Shown: positions 15,306-18,984 of the stretch, one piece after another
How the letters are laid out: every line of letters starts with the position of its first letter
Numbering within the stretch: position 1 is the first letter of the stretch
Source of the DNA: Bacteroidota bacterium
Lineage (GTDB): Bacteria; Bacteroidota; Bacteroidia; Bacteroidales; Prolixibacteraceae
Assembly (NCBI GenBank): GCA_013203755.1
Contig: JABMPI010000204.1
Coordinates: forward strand, 1 to 18,984
Reading direction: 5' to 3'
Length of the DNA stretch: 18,984 nt
The notes under the pieces: generated by a model
Database searches by the model: none
What the model saw: the letters and a program-made list of their open reading frames with translations, nothing else
Told to the model about the DNA's origin: nothing
Translations under genes and position numbers: made by a program

Positions 15306-16442
15306 ATGAAAACGTATTATCTTTTTATTCTATCTATTTTTCTTTTACTTATATCCTGTAAACAAGAATCTAAAACTATAAAACCCGGAGAAATTTGGGC
15401 TGATAATAATGGGATTCATATTAATGCTCACGGTGGTGGAATACTATTTAACGAAGGCAGCTATTATTGGTTTGGCGAACATAAAGTTGAAGGTAAAAAA
15501 GGCAATAAAGCAATGGTTGGAGTGCATTGCTATTCGTCGAAAAATTTGGTAGATTGGAAAGACGAAGGAATTGCGCTGGAAGTGATAAAAGATAATCCAC
15601 AGCATGACATTACTGAAGGTTGTGTTTTAGAACGCCCAAAAGTTATTTACAATGTACAAACCAAAAAGTTTGTCATGTGGTTTCACCTCGAATTAAAAAA
15701 CAGGGGGTACGATGCCGCACGCGCAGGAGTGGCAATTAGCGATAAAGTTACCGGACCATTTGAATTTGTAAAAAGCTTTCGTCCAAATGCCGGACACTGG
15801 CCGAAAAATGTAAAAGAGATTCATAAACAACCAGTTGGTACCGATGTGTTAGATAAATATTGTGGTGGATTAGGTTGTTTGCCAGCCCACCCCGATTCGG
15901 TTAATATTTTAGGCCGCGATTTTGAAAATGGACAAATGGCACGCGATCAAAACTTGTTTGTGGATGACGATGGAAAAGCGTATCACATTTATTCTTCTGA
16001 AGAAAACAGCACCTTGCATATTTCGCAATTAACAGACGATTATCTTTCTGAATCTGGAAATTTTACTCGTGTTTTCTCTGAACGATACATGGAAGCTCCG
16101 GCTGTTTTTAAACATAAAAGCAAGTACTTTTTAATTGCATCCGACTGTACGGGTTGGGATCCAAATGCTGCTCGTTTGGCCTGGGCTCCTTCAATTTTTG
16201 GTCCTTGGGAAGAATTAGGAAATCCTTGTGTTGGCGACGAAGCTAATTTGACTTTTCGTTCGCAAAGTACATTTGTAACTCCTGTTCAGGGTAAAAAAGA
16301 TGCTTTTATATATTTGGGTGATCGTTGGAAACCAGAAAATGCCATCGATGGCCGTTACATTTGTTTACCTTTTCAGTTTAATAAAAGCGGAATACCATAT
16401 TTGAAATGGATGGATGAATGGAGTCTGGATATTTTTGAATAA
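15306..16442 (+). CDS. GH43 glycoside hydrolase lipoprotein, probable exo-beta-1,3-galactanase type
   Basis: A 378-residue lipoprotein: hydrophobic N-terminus with lipobox LISC and acylated Cys18, then one five-bladed beta-propeller domain of family GH43. The canonical Asp base near the N-terminus is missing: the blade reads INAHGGGILF (39-48) where most GH43 have a DP motif. Instead Glu109 in LERPKVIYN, Glu263 in YMEAPAVF and Gln320 in FRSQSTFV match, from memory, the Glu/Glu/Gln set of fungal exo-beta-1,3-galactanases, where Glu is the acid and Gln serves as base. That points to removal of galactose from beta-1,3-galactan such as arabinogalactan side chains. The neighbouring sugar porter could take up the released sugar. 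The subfamily (_24 or _34) is not resolvable by eye. No SusC/SusD pair is in the window. Confidence 0.88.
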   Translation: MKTYYLFILSIFLLLISCKQESKTIKPGEIWADNNGIHINAHGGGILFNEGSYYWFGEHKVEGKKGNKAMVGVHCYSSKNLVDWKDEGIALEVIKDNPQHDITEGCVLERPKVIYNVQTKKFVMWFHLELKNRGYDAARAGVAISDKVTGPFEFVKSFRPNAGHWPKNVKEIHKQPVGTDVLDKYCGGLGCLPAHPDSVNILGRDFENGQMARDQNLFVDDDGKAYHIYSSEENSTLHISQLTDDYLSESGNFTRVFSERYMEAPAVFKHKSKYFLIASDCTGWDPNAARLAWAPSIFGPWEELGNPCVGDEANLTFRSQSTFVTPVQGKKDAFIYLGDRWKPENAIDGRYICLPFQFNKSGIPYLKWMDEWSLDIFE

Positions 16443-16506
16443 CACGATAAAAGAATTGGAGTTTGTAAAGTTTTAAAATAATTTCGATTTTGAAGACTTA
16501 AAATGA

Positions 16507-16540
16507 AATGATTACATTATTTTTGCCCCTAATGTAAATA
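16507..16540 (+). promoter_or_regulatory. Promoter -7 box nested in an inverted repeat before the TIM-barrel gene
   Basis: TATTTTTG at 16518-16525 matches TAnnTTTG exactly. It is flanked by TTACATT (16512-16518) and AATGTAA (16531-16537), a perfect 7-bp inverted repeat with a 12-bp gap. The 12-mer AATGATTACATT (16507-16518) also occurs at 13608-13619, before the sugar porter gene. A TTTG at 16489 is 25 bp from the -7 box, longer than the usual ~19. This fits a promoter-operator overlap. Confidence 0.4.
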
Positions 16541-16576
16541 ATACAATAAGAAAAATTGAATAAAATAATAGCGAAT

Positions 16577-17491
16577 ATGAAAAATCTAAAAGACAGAAGA
16601 GAATTCCTCAAAATTTCGGCAGCGGGCACTTTAGGCGCGTTGGCGTTAGGCTCCTTCGCTTGTACATCGGCTGCCACAACAGATAGAAAAAGCTTTGGTG
16701 TTGGTCTGCAACTTTATACCATTCGCGATGCTATGACTGCAGATGTAATAGGGACTTTACAAAAAGTATCGGACCTTGGGTATAAAAATCTTGAGCTTGC
16801 CAACTATGCTGGTGGCAAATTCTATGGGTACGTTCCTACAGAGTTTAAAAAGATTGTGAATGACATGGGTATGGATATTATTAGTAGTCATACCAGCGTG
16901 GAAGCAGAAGGCATTACAATGGAAAGTGCAAAGAAAATGGCCGACGACCATGCAATACTGGACGTAAAATATTGTGTTCAGCCTTGGGTGGAAGAAGTAG
17001 ATCGCAACATTGAGTCTTACAAGCGAATGATTGGAGACTGGAACGAGGTAGGAAAGATTATGAAAAGCGTTGGTATCCAGTTTGGATATCACAACCATAA
17101 TTTTGAGTTTAACAATATTGATGGTATAGTTCCTTATTACGATATTTTTATGCCTGAAATGGATGCCGACCTGATTACAATGGAAATTGACATGTACTGG
17201 GTTACTAAGGCCGGACAAGATCCCGTTGAAATGTTCAATAAATATCCGGGAAGATTCCAGCTTTTCCACTTTAAAGATATGGCAGAAAAAAGTGCACCAT
17301 TTTACGATGTTATTAAAGACGACATTACTTCTGTGGGAGCAGGACTTATCGACTTTAAACGAATTTATGAAGCAAGAGAAACTGCCGGAATGAAATACAT
17401 GTTTGTTGAAGACGATAATCAAGGAAACGGTAAACCTTTTGAGGCAATTGAAACAAGTATTAAGAACCTTACTTCTGATATATTGGTGTAA
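16577..17491 (+). CDS. Exported xylose-isomerase-like TIM-barrel protein (sugar phosphate isomerase/epimerase family)
   Basis: A 304-residue protein from ATG 16577; a TTG at 16556 would add seven residues but is less likely. The N-terminus DRREFLKISAAGTLGALALG is a twin-arginine (Tat) signal, and Cys29 may be lipidated, though the lipobox is imperfect. The rest is an AP-endonuclease-2/xylose-isomerase-like barrel: GVGLQLYTIRDAM at the first strand, then metal-site motifs YHNHNFEF (His172, His174), MEIDMYW (Glu203, Asp205), HFKDM (His231) and FVEDD (Glu278). The family isomerises or epimerises sugars, and related exported members act on 3-keto-glycosides; the exact reaction is not known here. 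Tat export fits a metal-bound folded enzyme in the periplasm. It ends the sugar group and is followed by a strong terminator. Confidence 0.9.
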   Translation: MKNLKDRREFLKISAAGTLGALALGSFACTSAATTDRKSFGVGLQLYTIRDAMTADVIGTLQKVSDLGYKNLELANYAGGKFYGYVPTEFKKIVNDMGMDIISSHTSVEAEGITMESAKKMADDHAILDVKYCVQPWVEEVDRNIESYKRMIGDWNEVGKIMKSVGIQFGYHNHNFEFNNIDGIVPYYDIFMPEMDADLITMEIDMYWVTKAGQDPVEMFNKYPGRFQLFHFKDMAEKSAPFYDVIKDDITSVGAGLIDFKRIYEARETAGMKYMFVEDDNQGNGKPFEAIETSIKNLTSDILV

Positions 17492-17553
17492 TTAATTAAA
17501 GCATATTATCTGTTTCTAAATATGCATTATTGGTTATTGGATAAAATATAATC

Positions 17554-17591
17554 AAACCGATTGAAGGCTCTCCTTCAATCGGTTTTGTTTT
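17554..17591 (+). terminator. Strong rho-independent terminator after the sugar-use genes
   Basis: A perfect 14-bp stem, AAACCGATTGAAGG (17554-17567) with CCTTCAATCGGTTT (17572-17585), around the loop CTCT, followed by TGTTTT. It ends transcription of the group that finishes with the TIM-barrel gene at 17491. The stem is symmetrical and A residues precede it, but no leftward gene nearby needs it. Confidence 0.9.
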
Positions 17592-17947
17592 AACTTTTTT
17601 TCGGATTGCTGATGAAGGGGAATCATTGGTTGATATAAATAGTAAAATGATTAACAATAACCTTGGATTAACAATTTCCAAACTTGAAACCAAGGATTAT
17701 TATCTACAAATTTCTGCACTTTTGAACTCTAATAATGGATTCTGTTTATTCAAAATGGAAAAAGTTTCAGTTTTCTTTTCACTGTGTTAACCCAACTCAG
17801 TTCTTTTTTTTAACTGACTTTTAAAACTCTACATACAGCCTCTTCATTTTTAATAAATTGAATGAATAGAGTTCGGATTTATTTAAATAAAATTTTGTTG
17901 ATTAGCTTCTGATTTTCCTAACTTGGTTTCTTTAAAAAATATGTAGA
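17592..17947. other. Intergenic stretch, no gene; promoter of the heme lipoprotein near its end
   Basis: No coding sequence is convincing. A frame open from about 17556 to a TAA near 17790 has no good start and crosses the terminator. Minor inverted repeats include AACTCTA (17825-17831) with TAGAGTT (17867-17873). A TTG at 17898-17900 followed after 18 bp by TAACTTGG (17919-17926) is one mismatch from the Bacteroidota promoter consensus and lies 21 bp before the ATG at 17948. Confidence 0.4.
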
Positions 17948-18517
17948 ATGAAAAAACATCAAATCCTTTCGCTATTTTTAGTTTTGATCCTGTTTTCCTG
18001 TCATCAAAAACAATTAGAAATTAGTTCAAACACTTATTCCGAATTTCAAAAGAAGGGTCAGGAGATTTCTAACCTGGCACAATCAATTTTACTCGCAAAT
18101 GTAGGGCAAGCTATACAAAAGGGAGGGACGGAATATGCAGTCGAATTTTGCAATTTAAATGCATTCTCGATTATTGATAGTTTAAATCATTCTAATAAAT
18201 GTACGATATCCCGCGTTTCGAATAAAAACAGGAATCCTAAAAATGCCTTAAAAAATAAACAGGAAGAAATATTATGGGAATTGTTTGAGGGGAATGTGAA
18301 AGCGGATACAATTTTACAAACTTCAAAAAAATTAGTTTATTACAAACGCATTCATATAGCATTGCCAGCTTGTTTAAAGTGTCACGGAATCAGAGATGCA
18401 GATATTAATTTACCTACACAAAAGAAATTGCAAAAGTTGTATCCCAACGACCTAGCAACAGGTTATGACTTAAATGATTTTAGAGGGTTGTGGAAGATTG
18501 AGTTTGACGCAAATTAG
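17948..18517 (+). CDS. DUF3365 (Tll0287-like) monoheme lipoprotein
   Basis: A 189-residue protein with a lipoprotein signal (hydrophobic core ending LILFSC, Cys18 acylated) and one c-type heme motif C142-LKC-H146 (CLKCH). The region before the motif has the pattern of DUF3365: helices with ANVGQAIQKGGTEYAVEFCNL, and IHIALPACLKCHG, then YDLNDFRGLWKIEF at the end. Such domains are PAS-like heme sensors or small electron carriers. A second Cys pair (Cys68, Cys85) may form a disulfide. It stands alone between two terminators. Covalent heme attachment needs cytochrome c maturation genes, which are not in this window. Confidence 0.88.
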   Translation: MKKHQILSLFLVLILFSCHQKQLEISSNTYSEFQKKGQEISNLAQSILLANVGQAIQKGGTEYAVEFCNLNAFSIIDSLNHSNKCTISRVSNKNRNPKNALKNKQEEILWELFEGNVKADTILQTSKKLVYYKRIHIALPACLKCHGIRDADINLPTQKKLQKLYPNDLATGYDLNDFRGLWKIEFDAN

Positions 18518-18530
18518 TGATTGGATATGA

Positions 18531-18567
18531 AAAAAGGATTCAACAGTTGTTAAATCCTTTTTATTTT
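18531..18567 (+). terminator. Rho-independent terminator of the DUF3365 gene
   Basis: AAAAAGGATT (18531-18540) pairs with AATCCTTTTT (18553-18562). An inner AACA/TGTT adds four pairs across a C-A mismatch, and the right arm ends in a T run. It lies 14 bp after the stop codon at 18517. Confidence 0.8.
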
Positions 18568-18569
18568 TG

Positions 18570-18586
18570 TTGACCCGCCAGGTCAA
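18570..18586. repeat. GC-rich inverted repeat TTGACC-CGCCA-GGTCAA
   Basis: A perfect 6-bp inverted repeat with a 5-bp GC-rich centre, in otherwise very AT-rich DNA, right after the terminator. It could be a dispersed palindromic element or a binding site. The sequence alone does not decide. Confidence 0.4.
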
Positions 18587-18698
18587 TATTTATAGCTTCT
18601 AATATGATCTATAAAGTGTAGTAATAATCATATGAGTCCCATAAACAAAGGATAATGTGATTATTTGTAATTATAAATAAATTCAATTAATTACATTA

Positions 18699-18722
18699 TT
18701 CTCTCTTTTATTCTCTCTTTTA
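18699..18722. repeat. 12-bp tandem duplication upstream of the integrase stub
   Basis: TTCTCTCTTTTA occurs twice in direct succession (18699-18710 and 18711-18722), just before the candidate -7 box of the integrase fragment. Confidence 0.7.
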
Positions 18723-18724
18723 TT

Positions 18725-18732
18725 TATATTTG
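18725..18732 (+). promoter_or_regulatory. Candidate -7 box of the integrase fragment
   Basis: TATATTTG matches TAnnTTTG and lies 23 bp before the ATG at 18756. No clear -33 element is seen at the normal distance, where the tandem CT-rich repeat lies. Confidence 0.45.
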
Positions 18733-18755
18733 TGTTTTAGTAATAAACTTATTAT

Positions 18756-18878
18756 ATGCCTAATATAACCTTTTATATAGACCGCAATAATGTGGGTAAG
18801 GATGGGAGAGTTCCAATTAAAGCTAATGTGTCAATTGATTCAAAAAACATGGCCAAAATTGTTAGTTGTTTATATTAA
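18756..18878 (+). pseudogene. Truncated tyrosine recombinase (integrase) N-terminal fragment
   Basis: Only 40 codons remain: MPNITFYIDRNNVGKDGRVP, then IKANVSIDSKNMAKIVSCLY and a TAA. This is the arm-type DNA-binding start of Bacteroidota site-specific tyrosine recombinases, which open with a strand like ITFYID, a short turn with KDG, and a PIK-V-I strand. The core-binding and catalytic (R-H-R-Y) domains are absent, and no frame in the following 100 bases continues the protein. It carries its own promoter-like box. It is a scar of a mobile element, either decayed or interrupted by something that begins near 18870. Confidence 0.65.
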
Positions 18879-18931
18879 TTAGGAAGTAGTCCACTCTTCA
18901 ATCGAAAAGTATACCACTATTTATTCACCCG

Positions 18932-18950
18932 ATGAACAAAATATGTTCAT
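18932..18950. promoter_or_regulatory. Perfect palindrome ATGAACA-AAATA-TGTTCAT
   Basis: Two 7-bp arms with a 5-bp centre, typical in size for a dimeric repressor site, 7 bp before an ATG at 18957. It could control a gene that begins at the window edge. Confidence 0.35.
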
Positions 18951-18956
18951 TGCAAA

Positions 18957-18984
18957 ATGATAAATATGTATACAAAACAAGAAA
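18957..18984 (+). CDS. Possible start of a gene cut by the window edge
   Basis: An open frame of nine codons (MINMYTKQE) runs off the end. The MYTKQE beginning recalls the start of some DUF4268 proteins, but six residues cannot support a family call. The palindrome directly upstream is the main reason to note it. Confidence 0.2.

Noticed and set aside
16757..17422. Long 221-codon minus-strand frame
   Set aside because: It lies fully inside the TIM-barrel gene, whose metal-site motifs are clear, and its translation is a His/Asn-rich shadow.
17496..17693. 65-codon minus-strand frame
   Set aside because: It reads through the strong terminator hairpin; the hydrophobic stretch is incidental.
17556..17790. 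Plus-strand frame without a proper start, after the terminator
   Set aside because: It includes the terminator stem in its reading and matches no family; considered a decayed gene but support is lacking.

Overview
The window reads as a chromosomal stretch of an AT-rich member of the Bacteroidota, most likely an environmental or marine member of the Marinilabiliales/Prolixibacteraceae type. The phylum call rests on several signs: TAnnTTTG-like -7 promoter boxes, near absence of Shine-Dalgarno sequences, a DUF4783 protein next to rlmH, a Bacteroidota-style rhomboid pair (one with the DUF6576-like tail) beside mutL, and an N-terminal stub of a Bacteroidota-type tyrosine recombinase. The order-level placement is inference only.

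Layout. Positions 1-1100 hold a terminator for a gene outside the window, a small acidic conserved hypothetical protein, and a decayed remnant of a class I glutamine amidotransferase with an in-frame TAG. Positions 1250-3591 (minus strand) form a tight, translationally overlapping operon: ECF sigma factor, membrane anti-sigma-like protein, and a secreted protein made of seven repeats of about 35 residues. Three evenly spaced ATTTTGAAAA elements lie over the start of this operon. Positions 3754-7918 (plus strand) hold a small tail-anchored protein, mutL, and two rhomboid proteases. Positions 7972-9312 (minus strand) hold a DUF4783 exported protein and a YihY/BrkB-family membrane protein. Positions 9424-13602 (plus strand) hold rlmH followed 3 bp later by a 1233-residue histidine kinase with about 12 predicted membrane segments and no response regulator beside it.

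Positions 13668-17491 (plus strand) look like a sugar-use group: a sugar porter with an unusual ~90-residue periplasmic insertion, a GH43 lipoprotein whose active-site pattern fits the exo-beta-1,3-galactanase branch, and an exported xylose-isomerase-like TIM-barrel protein, closed by a strong terminator at 17554-17591. A monoheme DUF3365 lipoprotein with its own terminator follows. The right edge (18570-18984) looks like a mobile-element scar: inverted and tandem repeats, a truncated integrase, a perfect palindrome, and possibly the start of a new gene at the last bases.

Most of the window is housekeeping or ordinary accessory content. The less ordinary points are the regulatory array and repeat protein of the sigma operon, the multi-sensor kinase, the porter insertion, the MutL metal-motif substitution, and the two gene remnants. 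No CRISPR array, rRNA or tRNA was seen.
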